A DNA stretch of 64,000 bases from Hyperoplus lanceolatus (GCA_026929865.2 CM049418.1:6161501-6225500); one strand, 5' to 3'; numbered from the stretch's first letter, positions 43,495-59,328 are shown. A program made the numbers and translations. Notes: generated by a model not told the origin, from the letters alone.

Positions 43495-46400
43495 TATCTG
43501 GGGATCCTCTGCAAATTTTAGCAGCACACACAGAGGTATGAGAAAATGAATCTTTTTTGTTTGACGAGTTACCGCCAAACCTTCAACAGTGCACCAGCAT
43601 CACAAACCAAGTGTTGACAGTCTCTTTAAGCCTTGGAGTGACGCTCCTTTAAGGCCTTGCTGATGGCCTTTCAACACTCCCCCTGGTCTCCGCTAGACAT
43701 ACAGTGATGAAATATGACCTGATCTCTGGCTGTGCTGCACTCTCCGTCACACCTCTCTAGCCTGCACTGTCTCAAACTATGCCAATCCAATTTCCTTTTT
43801 CCTTATGTTTTCTGACTATCTCTCCTCGCTTTCCCTTCACACTCATATTGTTCGGGCGCACACAATCTCTTATTCACACCCCAGAACAAGGAAATTCACT
43901 GACCCTGAAAAGAGATGGCTCAGCTCTCTGTGCCTCTGGCATGTCAAAGGTTAAGTCTCTCAGTATTTCCCTGTCTGAAATACATCTTCCTTGTTCTGTT
44001 TGGATCTCTGACAAGCAACCGAAGAGCACAGCAAACCGTGGTAGACTTTCACACATGCACGCTTCACATTACAAGCCGATGTGGAAATTTGTATCTTATT
44101 CCACCAGATCACGCCATACATAAACACACGCAGCCTGCAAATATCTGCATCTTTACTTCAACTTATTTCTTTCACCTGCTCGCCTTCCATCTTATCACTT
44201 TGCTGTGGATCCCCGACATGTAGAGATGAGATCACTAAGCGACCATGGCATGTTACATTTCTTGTTTTTGAAGGTCTGATACCAACCTGTCACTTGTCGC
44301 CAGCAAGAAAGGATGATAAGACATATTTAGATCAATCTTCACCAAGATTGCAAGTCTTTCAAGAGACATGTAAGCAAATATGTTGACAGACACTGCATGT
44401 TTAACATTCAAAGGTAAACCACACGCAGGGAAAAGTGAACGTAAGGGGAATTCTGAACTAATTCATGTCAAATTAGACATTCGTACAGTTATGATGGTCT
44501 CCCCCATCTACTATTAGATTTAAACTGAAAAGAACTGCCTGCCTTATTCAGCTGGAAATGGTCATTCTGTGTGATGTTAAACAGAAAGATTGAGCTAAAA
44601 CGCAAAGTATTGTATGAGGGGAACTGAAGAGTTGGGCGAGTGTTACTTTATCATACAGAACAATGAGCAAGGCTCTGCAAAATGATGTCCTTTGTCTTTC
44701 GCTTAGCACAGGATCCGGTTTAGAAGTTGAACAGTGCAGGAGATACTTTTGGTAATGAAACTGGTTATGACAATATGAACACTTGTTGAAAACCTATTAC
44801 CGGATCCATCATCTGCTATTAGATGGCCCATCACCAAGGCTGTTAAGTTTGGGTAATTACTCATTATCTGAACTTCCAATTGCTGTGGTCCTTTGACTTC
44901 TCTGCTGTGTGAATGTGATTGGCTGCCAATGAGCTCCACAACTCTGAATTCTTGGAGGAGAGAAGAAAAACAGCACTGCCCTTCAGAAAATATGGCTTAC
45001 TTAAACTTCAGGCACACACACACACATCCTTACATCTACTGTAGCTTGCTATTACAATATTTATCTATTTACATGCTACTTTGCCGATGATTTAAACAGG
45101 TAGAGCCTGAGAAAAGCACTAACAGGTTGTCTGTCAACAAACTTTGCCCTGTTTGAGTTCTCATACCCTCATGTTGTGCTGTGCTAAATTTGCCTTTCCT
45201 CTGGCACTGTAGAAGATGTGCCAAAATAGCTTTTTCTCTGTCTCTCTCGCTCTCTATCTGTATTGTGCAGCATGCCGAAGCGTCCCCGACAGACCTCATC
45301 CACACCTTGGGCTATACATGAGTGGACAGCAGAAGAAAAGAGGGAGTTTTTAATCCAATATTACCAGCACGGTAGCACTGTAGTGGAAAATTACTGTTTT
45401 TTTTTGCATGAGCAAGATCAAAGTCACTGGCCTTATTCAACCTTCTGTGCTTAGGATTAGAGTTGCCCTCTTTCCATGGACTCCTGATCGGATGGCAACA
45501 TCAAAGCAAATGGCACAAGCATCTGATTCATCAGCGAAAACATTTGTCAACATACTCACTTAACCAGGCAAGTGTTAGAAAAATAAGAAGTTGACAGGGA
45601 ACGGTGAAATAAACGGTTAGATATAAATAAAAACTTCCAGCAAGTTGGCAGGAGCCTCTGTGCAGTGGGCTTCTCCAAAGGCTTAGCAAAGGTCCAGTTG
45701 GCAGCAGACCATCTCTGCAGAGCACAGATGGATTAGGAGGAGCCCACAGTCCAGACCATGCTAGTGGACATTAGACTGACAGTGTCGCTAAGGCCCAGCA
45801 CATGCTTTATGAAGGTCTCGGATTAGCCACAAATCTCCAGCATAGTGGGAGCTGTGTGCGTGCTTTAGAGGACCACATGTCAATCCAGATGCTATCTAGC
45901 AGTTTCAATGTGGAAGTGGATGGAATCAGGAAAAGTGTGTAAACACAGGGCTTAACAGCTTCTTGTCCCTAAAATATGAATTCCTCATTTATCCCCGTCA
46001 ACTCAAGATTGAGTTGAGTGAGAGATGGGAGAGGAATGAAACAAGACAAACAATGAATAAAAAAATAAGGTAAATAGCCTGGGCTCGCTATAATTCAGAG
46101 AGACACTAGCAGGCATGATCAAAAGCAGCACATGAAACAGCGCCAACTGTGACCCCTAGGATTTAGCATCACTCATTAATGGCCTCCGATCTCATTAACC
46201 GATATCTGTATCTTAATTAAGCAAAAGAAGACAGGAATAGATGCAGGTGGCTGAGCCAGCCACGTAAGCATCCAGGCAGTGCCTCTCCTTGCCTTTATTG
46301 GGATTTTAACCATTTTTTATAAAAAATAAATAAAAAAAGTACATGGGGCATTGAGCAGCAATTTTTTTATATTGCAAATAAGGCTGGGTGATGCACAGGA

Positions 46401-46523
46401 AGATGACTTTCCAAACAGCAGTCTTCAGTTTTTGTTTGATGCCTTAAGCCTCAAGAGCCCACTGTCTTTAAATCCATTACCTAAACCAAACGGACATGAC
46501 CCCAGCCAACTGGTAGTAAGATA
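43488..46523. other. Unassigned sequence with one weak exon candidate
   Basis: Overlapping frames at 43779-44386 are unsupported. A possible internal exon is at 45271-45371 (see findings). No repeat family recognised. Confidence 0.35.
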
Positions 46524-46885
46524 CAGTATCTCACAAAAGTGAGTACACCCCTCACATTTCTTCAAATATTTCCTTATATCTTTTCATGGAACAACACTGA
46601 CAAAATGCCACCTTGATACAATTTTAAGTAGTCATTGTACAGCTTGTGTAAATGTACTGTCCCCTCAAAATAACTCGACACAGCCATTAATGTCTAAAAT
46701 GCTGGCAACAAAAGTGAATACACCCCTAAGTGAAAATTTCCAAATTGGGCCCAAAGTGGCAATAATTTGTGTGGCCACCATTATTTTCCAGCACTGCCTT
46801 TATCCTCTTGGGCATGGAGTTCACCAGAGCTTCACAGGTTGCCACTGGAATCCTCTTCCACTCATTCATGACAACATCATAAATG
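46524..46885 (+). mobile_element. Tc1-like terminal fragment
   Basis: It starts at TA followed by CAGTATCTCACAAAAGTGAG, the terminal inverted repeat of a common Tc1-like element. A second AAAAGTGAATACACCCCTAA repeat lies about 180 bp in. It then runs through GTGTGGCCACCATTATTTTC to the antisense transposase C-terminus and breaks off. It is the sister of 31746-32032 and more complete. Confidence 0.88.
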
Positions 46886-48506
46886 TTCTCACTTTTGTTC
46901 AAAGTGCACTATAATTAAGCACTTTTTAATTGACAGATCAATGTGGTAAGCAGCTGAAAGGCCTTTAAATGGCTAATTTTACCATTATGAATCAGCCATT
47001 ACTGTCAAATCAATTATGCAAGCGGATATTATGACAGAGCAGGTTGAGGCGATGTCAAGGGTGGGGGGTTAAATTGAATTTTAACGCCCTCTCTCTGGGT
47101 GTTTTTTCTAATGGAAAGCCAAATTGGTTTTATGACATTTGTACCGGGCAGTTTGACCAGAGGAATTTTACAGTATAAAGACGAAGAATTCAAATGCGCC
47201 ACAGGTGTGAGAGTGTTAATCAGCAACGCATCTAAAAGCCTGTTGCACAGTTTGTATTATAGAGCAGATGGGAGAACTGTACCTCAGGTTTACAGTATTT
47301 CACAGCACAGTTACTACTAAAATGTATCATTGCAATAGATGTTATTGGCAGTCATTTGTTTTGCATGTTTTCTAATTACATTACTATCAATTCATATTTT
47401 ACTGAAATACACATCAACTCGTAAACTACTACACACAACAATTAGCTGTTGCCTCTAATTGGACAGCTGTTACCATGGCAAACCTGAGCCTTTGATTTCA
47501 CTTGAACCTTTTTTCAATTTGTAAAAGATGCAAGCTGATAAGATAGAAATGTGAAATAGGCAAGAAAAAATTATGGATGCTTTTGAAGAGTTATATTTTC
47601 AGAAAGCATAGGCAAAAAGGGACAGAAGGAGAAGACTATACGCTAGCAAACATTATAAAAAAAATTAGATTTTAAATCTTATTTAAAAAATCCACTTTAA
47701 AATATGTGAGTGAGGACATGCATTTAACATGTTAGACCATAACGAGACATGCAAAACATATTTAGTAAGAAACATTGAGACCAAACTCAAATGTGTTTAC
47801 AAGCACAACTTTAGGGAAGAATCCTGCATGAATTTTGAATGTGTTGCACATCCCCCCTCGACTGAGACCTCCACACACTTTCCCTTGCCTTATTATATGC
47901 TGTAAAGGTCAGCATTGTTCCTGCTGTGGCACTAGGCATACATTGTGAAATATTGTGGATGCTGGGCTTGACTGTGCTATGGATCTTCACAGCAGATGTT
48001 GCAGACATCATTTCAGTATATGTACAGGAATACATGGTAGGAGAGGAATACAGTGTAATAACCACAACGCCATGCAGCCTAACTTTGCTGCATTTTCCAA
48101 AGCAGAAGGGCACCTGATGAACCCAAGAAATCATATTCCAAAAAACACAAAGATTAGGTCCATATGTCATTACAGAGAAATGTGCTGTGGGACTGAACAC
48201 AGGCCTAACTTGTTTAATTATGCTCAATAAATATCTGATAACCTTGTCTGTTAAAGATGGAGAAAGGCAGACTTTCCTGACCGTTGGTTTTATGACTGCC
48301 CTTGAATGCAACGCGGGAGGCTTGTTGTCATGCGTTACACATCTTCCAGTAGACCATCAGAGAATAAAAGTATGACAAGCTATCTCTGCCACGCTTGTAG
48401 GGTCTCACCTTAATACAGGCAACCGTGATATTGTTATGGATAAAAGCATCCATCAGATGGAAAAATATATTTATGCATTATACAAAGTATGTGGCTCCTT
48501 TATTTT
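46886..48506. other. Unassigned sequence, with a 166-codon minus-strand frame
   Basis: The frame at 48311-47811 (minus) is the longest outside recognised elements, but it has no domain, no splice support and ordinary AT-rich intergenic context. I do not call it a gene. Confidence 0.35.
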
Positions 48507-50885
<2,379 letters not shown>

Positions 50886-50955
50886 AGGTGCTATAAAAGT
50901 TAAACATAATGTGCACTAAATTTCATGGCAATCCATCCAAGAGTTTTGGATATGT
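50886..50955 (+). mobile_element. Fragment of a widespread fish repeat
   Basis: ACTAAATTTCATGGCAATCC followed by ATCCAAGAGTTTTGGATATG matches a dispersed fish repeat word (AAATTTCATGGCAATCCATCC). The class is unknown to me. Confidence 0.45.
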
Positions 50956-52939
50956 TTCCATTTAATGTAAACCTCAAGAGAAAAAGTCCTTCATCCTCTG
51001 GGGACCATGAATCTATCATCTTTACAGATAAAACGGTTTGGTATGCATTTTTAAAACAGGTTTCATATTAACATAGTCACTAAAAAACAGTCCTAACTAG
51101 CTTTTTTGAGGCGTTTCGCATCAATCATTTTGGCCTAATATGTCTTTCTGGAAGTCTTTCTGCAGTCTTGATATAATAAATAAGGTTGTATACACAGAAC
51201 ACAAGGTGTTTCACATACATGTAGGAAGCTTTTTGAAAAGATCTTTCTTTTTCTTCTATTTGTTGCATCAAGCTTGCACCTCATAAGGAGAATCCCTTCA
51301 CAAAGGCAAACTTGTGATGGGCAGATTTCTGGCATTGGCAACACATGTCTCTGTTTACAGACATGAGTGTAATAGACCACTATGTCATTAACTAGTCCAT
51401 TGAACTGGTTAATAAAATTACTTACATGAGGGAGGCCAAACCGTTGGGTGTCAGTTAGGTTTCTCCTTGCTATCAATTTCACAGTGCGTGTTGTCAGCCA
51501 CTGTCATTTTTTTTCTTCAAAAGAAAAATCATTGGACTTGTGGCAAACTCAAGACAGAGATCTCCAGAAAAACAACGCATTTGAGTTTAGATTGGCAAAC
51601 GGGATTAGATGTTAATTGATCGAAATTAGCATATGCGACGTGGTACTTAGTTTAAAGAATTATTCAAATTACTTTCCTTTTTTTGTCTGATTAACATGTG
51701 AAAACTGACAATCCCTGCCCAAAAAAAAATGGCAAAATGTCGAAAGGCAGCTCTTGATTCTACATTAACACTACCAAGGCTCAGCAAGGGGGACGCTCTC
51801 ACAACCCTAAAACGTCCTCCTCCTCACTATCAAAGTCTTCTCTACCAGTTGTTCTAATTGATGGACCTGTAGTGCACTGTACTGGCATGGCCTCAGAGAT
51901 TGCAAGGGGGGGCTCTGTCCTGGTAATCTGAAACAATAAACATTTGCTCCTGTATACTGAATGGAAACAAAAAGGTAATCATGGGAAGACAGATTTCTCA
52001 AGCCATTTCATCACAACGTCTGGAAGGTAGATATTGCAAGATTCAAATCTACAATGCAATGACTGTCTGCTGCTGATCCGGGACTTTGATATTAGGTCAT
52101 TTGATATTGCAACCCAAGACGCATCCAATAATTACAGAGCAGGGGTTACAGGCAAGGCCGACTGCTATCATAAAATTCAAGCCCCCACATACAGCACAGA
52201 GAAGCTGTACAACGATAATAATTAGAGAACAGAGTGAACCGAGCCTGTCAGCCTGATATGGGCGAGATGGAATTACTCAACTAATAAGGTAAAGGGCGAG
52301 ATGAACAACTCTCTGAAATAAACACTACGTCTATTTCATACAACTTTGTTCAAGGATTATAGCACGTTAGCCTGATTATGAAAATACTAATAATTTAATC
52401 ACGATGCCAAAGCACCTTCTATAATCTATTGGTGCCTAAGGAGTTAAAGGCTCAGTTTCGTCATGAGAACATGCAGAGCCATTAAATCTTTGATTAAAGA
52501 TTTTCTAAGCCCCATTTCTTTCCAGTCAAATATGACGGTTCCTCAAAAAAATCAAAAAAATAATGAGCCTTCGCAAATTGGATCAAATCAAAGTGCAAAA
52601 CACTGATGAGAAAATGTAATTTTTTGTTGCTTGTATTGGAGTGTAATCACAGCATTTTAAGCCAATATATTAATTAGCACTCCAAGCAAAATTAATTTAA
52701 TCCTTATGAAATCTCTAGACCTGGCTTGTGTTCTGAACCTTCAAATATTCATATCGTTCACTTCACATTTCATTTTCCTGTTTCTCATGTAATTTAGCAT
52801 GCCATCTGCTACCGGAAGGGGGGCAAACCAGGGAATCACTTGGCTTTCTGTCTTCTAATGAACTTTTTCTGGCTATGAAGTGAATTAGGATGCCTCACAA
52901 TGAGGACCAGCTATACTGATAACAATCAGTCCCTACACA
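50956..52939. other. Unassigned unique sequence
   Basis: No gene or repeat recognised. The 115-codon minus frame at 51135-51482 lacks features. The 52200-52800 stretch has a conserved-non-coding look, untested. Confidence 0.35.
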
Positions 52940-54037
52940 TACAGTGCTACATTTTGTGTGTTCCCATAGCCCACTAGCTCAGATTATGAATAAGAACAAA
53001 TTATGCTACCATAATTATGCAGACGACACACACATTTACATAACCATATCACCAGGAGACTACAGTCCGATACAGGCACTGAGTAAGTGCATTGAACAAA
53101 TCAATGATTGGATGTGCCAAAATTTCCTTCAATTAAACAACGATAAAACTGAAGTAATTGTCTTTGGTGCCAAAGATGAACAATTAAAAGTCAGCGCACA
53201 ACTTACATCCATTATGTTAGAAACCACACCCCAAGCCAGAAATCTTGGTGTTGTTATAGACTCCGACTTGAATTTCAAGAAACACATGAAATCAATTAAT
53301 AAAATCAGCCTTCTACCACCTAAAAAACATATCAAGAATTAAAGGGCTTATGTCTACGCAAGATTTAGAAAAACTTGTCCATGCATTTATCTTTAGTAGA
53401 CTTGACTACTGTAACAGTGTCCTTGCTGGCCTTCCAAAAAAATCTATCAGACAGCTTCAGCTAATTCAGAACGCTGCTGCCCGAGTCCTCACTAGGACCA
53501 AAAAAGTAGATCACATTACCCCAGTTCTGAGGTCTTTACACTGGCTTCCAGTCACTCAAATAATTGATTTCAAAATACTGATGTTGGTTTATAAAGCACT
53601 AAATGGTTTAGGGCCAAAATACATTACTGATATGCTGATACGTTATGAACCGTCCAGAGCCCTTAGGTCGTCTGGGACAGGTTTACTTACAGTCCCCAGA
53701 ATTAGGACTAAACAAGGAGAAGCAGCATTTAGTTATTATGCACCAAATCTCTGGAACAAACTCCCAGAGAACTTGAGGTCTGCTGCAACTCTCAGTTCTT
53801 TTAAATCGAGTCTGAAGACTTTTTTGTTTCCATTTTAACCTGCAATTTTCATTTTATTTGCTTCTTTTATTTGCTTTTAAATGTTTTTAAATCGAGTTTT
53901 CATTTTCTTTTTTTTTTTTGCTTCTTTTATTCGCTTTTAAATGTGTTTTATGTATTCTAATCTTGCCCCTGTAAAGCACTTTGAGTGGCCTTGTGTCTGA
54001 ATTGTGCTATATAAATAAACTTGCCTTGCCTTGCCTT
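52940..54037 (+). pseudogene. L2-type LINE, 5'-truncated, with reverse transcriptase C-terminus
   Basis: The reading starts near CVPIAH/SPLAQI and carries YADDTHIYI (the YADD catalytic box, about 53007-53035), NDWMCQNFLQLNNDKTEVI, then LGVVIDSDLNF. A 1-nt frameshift near 53301 follows. The second frame, to TAA 53838, holds FIFSRLDYCNSVLAGLP, NAAARVLTR, LHWLPV, AFSYYAPNLWNKLPENL and a C-terminal Phe-Lys-Ser-rich end. The 3' UTR ends GTGCTATATAAATAAAC and a (TTGCC)n tail, the usual L2 terminus. Apart from the frameshift it is well preserved; the N-terminal half was never copied. Confidence 0.9.
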
Positions 54038-54199
54038 ATTACCAGCACAACAATGTGTACAATAACCCTACTAAATAGAACAAAAGGAGTTGGCCAATTG
54101 TGCCAAATAAGTGAATGAAACAAACATTTATCTTAAGCCAGCAAATTAAAGACCTACTTCACCAGTGAAATATGAGGTGACTGACTCTGGATCCTTGTA

Positions 54200-54805
54200 C
54201 ACTCAAAAAATATAATACCCTTTTGTTTTTCTCCCCTTTTTCGGGGACCCCCAACCCCCCCCCGGGGGGGGGGCGGCCCCCCCCCCCCGGGGCCGGGCGG
54301 GGGGCGGCCCCCGGATGCCACAAGCATTGAGGAGCGTGCAATTGGTGCTGACAGAGGAATCACCAGACTGTTGTGCATTGAATGTTCATTTCTCCACCAT
54401 AAGCCGTCTCCAGCAACCGCACAGCCATTGAAGGGTTCACCAGTGAAAATATCGAAGGCCTGAACTGCCAAACTCTAGGGTACTGACTGGTTCTGAGTCC
54501 CCAGACCCCTAAAGCAAAAAAATGCCCATTTCAGATTGGCCTTTTATTGTGGACAGTCTAAGGCACACCTGTACACTAATCATGATGTCAGATCAGCATC
54601 TTGATGTGGCACACCTGTGAGGTGGGATGGATTATCTCAACAAAGCAGAAGTGCTCACTATCACACATTTAGACAGATTTGTAAACAATGTTTGAGAGAA
54701 ATGGTACAATTGTGTATCTGGAATGAATTTTAGATCTTTAAGTCCATCTCATGAAAAATGGGAGCAAAAACAAAAGTGTTGCCTTTATATTTTTGTTGAG
54801 AATAG
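54200..54805. mobile_element. Tc1-like non-autonomous element nested in the TTAA element
   Basis: The left end CACTCAAAAAATATAA...CTTTTGTTTTTCTCCC and right end GGGAGCAAAAACAAAAGTG...ATATTTTTGTTGAGAATAG are inverted. TA flanks both sides. Inside are GAGCGTGCAATTGG and GAATGTTCATTTCTCCACC, pieces of the transposase N-terminal region, and the body words GCACACCTGTACACTAATCA and GTGAGGTGGGATGGATTATC typical of this family. The left end is broken by a G/C tract. Confidence 0.75.
54242..54315. other. Near-pure G/C tract, possible assembly artefact
   Basis: About 74 bases consist almost only of alternating C and G homopolymers with three A residues, in an AT-rich setting and in the middle of a transposon end where T/A-rich sequence is expected. 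Confidence 0.85.
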
Positions 54806-55073
54806 TATAAATGTGCAAACATTTTTGAAATCGGTTCATCCTCGCCTGAGAAAAGGCAGAAAGAGTGTTTAATGGTCTCACTGTCTAACCCTACATTTTA
54901 CTAGTGTGACATCACACTAGTAAAAATATATACGGTTAGGATGAACAACAGGTCAGCTGGGCCAAGGGAAGACTGAGGAAAGACTAAGGGAAGAGAAACT
55001 TCATTCATTATATTATAATAGCGATTGTATAATGATAGAACGCTGGTTCCGTATGGGTGAAGTATTCCTTTAA

Positions 55074-58000
55074 TAGAGGTAAATTATCAGGTAATTGTGC
55101 TTTTGAGAAGAACGGAAAAAAAGAGTACCAATTAGAACCTCATTTTCTTTCAATGTTTGACTTGAGTTGATTTGCCTTCTCTCAATACTGTTTGTGAAGC
55201 ACTATTCATAATTTTAGCTTGATGCTGTCTACCACATTGAGCCTCAACTAGTTTAGTTTGCTAGTTACAATAATTTGAAAAGTAAAAATATAAACTCCCT
55301 AGTGAATAGCCAGACACCCTACAAGGGTAGGAACTGCTTGACGTCCCACTACTGGTTCTGTTTATGTGTCATATCATACTGGCTACATTTTACATTCAAA
55401 TCACATCACATGAGCGCTGAGTGTCCAACATTCCCATCATATCTACTATGTGCGTTCTGCACAGTGCACTACGGTGGCTCAGAGATATGAGTCCTGGAGA
55501 GGTTCTGCAGCTGGGAAAATGGGCTCGGGAACGTCAGTCGGCAATGCTCTTGTCCCTGGCCAGTGGAGATGAAGGGATGGAAGGGGTGGATGGGATATTC
55601 CCCCCAACCCGACTCCTGTCTGGCCCCAGTGAGATTAGGGGCGATGTAATAGGATCGTCCATTTTCTGTAATAGAACACAGAAAGGCCTAAGCCCTAGCT
55701 TGGGTCTTACTCACGCCCCAGATCACCACCAAGGCAACAAAAAAAAATAAAAATAAAATATATATATAACTTATCTTGCTCAGAGGAAAGGAAGCTTAGT
55801 TGCCTTTAGACATGAGCTAGATACACAGTGGTTGCTTTGCACTGCAAAATGGGGAAACGTTTCCAAGCCACAAAAATCCCCACTGAGCTGTAATGAGAAG
55901 TGAATAGACTACGATAGTGAAAGGCTTTAGCTGGATTTGTTTGCACAACAGCGTAGTGTATTTCATGTTGTTTAATTGGCTCATTTGCAAACTGATGATA
56001 CACACTCGGAGATAATGGAGTGTCTGTTTTGAAATGCATGACACAACTGCACTAGGTGAAAAGGCTGGAACAAATGATGTCTCCTTTTTTATTGATATCT
56101 CCGACATTACACTGGCAACACAGAAAACAATCAAGCCTAGAGTGTATGACACATGAGAATAAACCTTTTTTTGTGCAGTCTCAAATGATTTCCTATAAAA
56201 CGTTAACGGGGTAACGTTCATTATTTTGATAATGCCGTGTGTGTAGGTATACAGCAACATCGGGAGGCAAAAAGCCTTAATTTGGTCTCTTGTGGCGTTC
56301 CACTTCCATCCTCAGCGAGTAATCTCTTTTCAGAGTTGCTCCCTTGAGTATATCTCAGAAAAGCCTTCAAAGGCTCTAAATTTGTATTTTCAATAGATAT
56401 TTTGTTTCAGCACGGGAATGTTTTTCAGAGGCCATTCCGTCTATAGAGATGTATTGATTGAATCATCCTGCTAAAGGGTGAAGAATCCAGCATTGGTGAG
56501 AAAGTGATAGTCCTGCTGCCGCTCTCTTTCAGTCGTCTTGCTCTAAACAGGGGCTGCTTCAAGTTAAACTGACTTCGGTCGGCTGTCACCCGTCTGCTGA
56601 GTTGCCATGGCAACTGCATCTCATTCTTCAAACAAGATGCAATGAAGTTACATTTTCACATTTTAGAGCTTCTTGAGGTGCCAATGGAGGACTTAACATT
56701 CAAAATGAACATGGATGGGAAATTAAAAAAAGAAGGCTTGACATGAGCATTTCAATTGAGCAAGTCAGTTATCAAAGCAGATAAACACCGTCATCTGTTC
56801 CCTATCCCTAGGCCTGGTATAGTAACCATCTGTTCAGACAAATTCCCAGAGAGCCACATTTGAATTCCTCCTTAATGAATGCTCAAGAACAGCATGTGCC
56901 ACTGTGCTATGGTCTCGGGATATTAATGAAAACCTGAGGAGGGTGCAGGAGAGAGAAGAAAAAAAATAAGTTGACAGCTACATTTGCCACATATAATCCG
57001 TTCAATTCCCATTATTTCAAACAATGGGAGGCATAAACAATGCATCCACATCCTGCAATTATTTCCTATAGCTAAAGCTATTTCATGTCAAACTTCTGGA
57101 GAGGGAGACTGACCGAGGTGGGGATGTTAAGGTAATGAATACAGACCACTTTTACTAGTGTGAAAGAGAAGTTTTTTAAAAAGGGGACAGGAACTCTCTG
57201 AAAGCAAAGCCCCGATGTGTGTTTATCTGTGCACGGGGCCAGATCTCGGGAGGAGCATCAAGATTACCTGCACAGTAAGCGGCTGTCACCTGGCAACAAG
57301 AGCAACCCAGTTGTTCCTACTACATCTCCAAGGTTGTTTTCATTTGCCCTCTCTGATTAATAATTTCCCTGTCAGCTACATTTAAATACAACCTGGTTCC
57401 TATTGCTTCAGGGCCCTGCAGCAGACAGGAGTGAAAAAAGAGATGGACTCTGAATATAGTTTATATGATTTAAGCTTGAAAAATACCATTGAGTCCATTG
57501 TGGTTCATAATGCATAATCATGAAATGGCATCTGGCACAGCTTCTCTTCATACGTCTGGCTGGTTGTCTACCCCTCTCGCCCACTCAGGCCAAGCTGTCT
57601 AGCCCCGGCACAGACACAATTAGCCTCTGTAATTATAAAAAGGGACCTCCGTCAGTGACTGCCCTACTGTATATTCTGTCCGAGTTATCAGGCGGCCGCA
57701 TCCACAAACAGCAATGTCTAACAATTAAACAAGGTTATCTAAGAATGTAAATGTGTTCAATAATTAGTTTTTACCCTATTTCGACAGTCTGCTTATTAAT
57801 CTTCATGTAGTAAATTTCGGCAAATGTAATTTTGTACTTGTGAGTGGTGTGTCTACAGCATCGATTGCATCTTCTTCTTTCGTGTAACATCAGAGGTCCA
57901 ACTCAGTGATTTGTAGCCATGCCCTTGTCTCTGGTCCCACGTCAAACAGGCTGGCTTCCGAGGGTGGTCTGTACAGGGGGCAGGTGGTTGTGATATGCAG

Positions 58001-58732
58001 GGAGAGGAAATGTGCAACAAGGGTGAAAACTGACTGTCAGTACACCTCTGTCTTAACCCTCTCTTTCTTTTTGATTGATGAAGGAAAAGCGAATGCATGT
58101 AATTCGCACATGTCTCACTGTGGTTACCAAATGATGTAATGTTAATGCATTTGCTGCTTATGCAAAATCGGCACTTTCTTGGCGGCTCAGATGGGATTCA
58201 ACCATCTGATTGAACAAGTTCTGTATTCATGCTGAAATGACATATTGACTATCACACAGTCCTGCGGTTGTTTTTACAACATCGAACTGCAATGGGGTCC
58301 ACTTGACGGTTTTCACTCCAGTATAGAAGAGGAGAAAAAACTGTTTGTTTATATCATTCCCCTGCAGGTGGATCAGAAATTGAAAACCCCTTTGAGAAGA
58401 TATTCTGTTTTAAGCCAGATGTCGAGGCCTTCATCATCAGATGGCATTTGCTCTATAAAAAGGTAGTTTTTGCTGTGTGTAAAGTACATTGCCCAGAAGT
58501 TATCAAAAGCCTGAACATTTGATTAATGTAGTGCAACAGACTAAAAATGTGTTAATTACCCAAAAACTGCTGAGCGCTACACAACAAAAGGCAGACATGA
58601 CTCATATGAGGTACATGCATGTCTTATCGAGATGCCTTCAAAAAGCAAAGAAGATACTCCCACGGTTTGTTATTGAGTCAGAGAAAGTCTGCTCTCCTCA
58701 TTTACATACAACTCACTGTCTGAGGCTGCCTC
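55074..58732. other. Gene-free unique sequence
   Basis: About 3.7 kb with no recognised gene or repeat. The 109-codon frame at 55421-55750 (plus) and 147-codon frame at 55817-56260 (minus) show no domain. The 57050-57420 stretch has even composition and could be conserved non-coding DNA. Confidence 0.4.
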
Positions 58733-58753
58733 AGACCCCGTTTCCACTTGGCA

Positions 58754-59328
58754 TTAAAGTGGACCTATGATACTTTTTGACTTTTATGACCTGTAAACGT
58801 TGTTATGATGATTTATAGTCATGTTTAACCATACTAGATTATCAAATAATGACGTACATGCATTTTGACGTATTCCCTGCTTACCGTCTGGGGTGTCTGT
58901 GCAGAGCACTATACACTATTCTAGCCAGTAAAGAAGTCACGTGTTCAAAGCGGCTTGACGCTTTGTAACATCGTGACGTTCCATGTAACTTGGTGTCGTC
59001 ACCACGCGGATGTTTCCATGTATGGTAATGCTGCCACTTTCCTACTCGCTTCTGCCTCGCGCCCTTATAGGTCGCACCTCCCGCCACTGAAAGTGTTCCG
59101 GAAGGAAGGTAACCAATCACAACGAAGTTGGGTTTTCAGGAAGGGAGGAGAGGGGGCGGAAATGTCAAAAGCAAAGTGTTTACAGGGCATGCTGGATCGC
59201 CAAAATAAGAGAAAGAGCTTCTCGAAAATCTACATAGTTTTTTGTGATGTGATTCGTGTCAGGTTGCTCTATAGCAGTGTAAAACAAGAAATTAAGACCA
59301 GAAAAGTAGTATAATAGGTCCTTTTTAA
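58754..59328. mobile_element. TTAA-flanked element (575 bp) nested near the left end
   Basis: TTAAAGTGGACCTATGATAC at the left is the inverse of GTATAATAGGTCCTTTTTAA at the right; both ends carry TTAA. Removing it and one TTAA joins TTGGCATTAA to CATCTGAC, restoring the outer element's end as seen at 61408-61438. The frame at 58955-59314 has no domain. Confidence 0.85.

Larger units (their letters stand above)
54146..55073. mobile_element. TTAA-flanked element, second copy, split by a Tc1-like MITE
   Basis: TTAAAGACCTACTTCACC at the left and GGTGAAGTATTCCTTTAA at the right are inverted ends flanked by TTAA. The inner words CGGTTCATCCTCGCCTGAG and AAAAGGCAGAAAGAG are shared with the MITE at 20390-20790. 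It is more diverged than that copy and carries a 606-bp insertion. Confidence 0.8.

Noticed and set aside
47811..48311. 166-codon open frame on the minus strand
   Set aside because: Longest frame outside recognised elements, but without any recognisable motif or transcript-like context.
55817..56260. 147-codon open frame on the minus strand
   Set aside because: No motif or splice support; AT-rich context.
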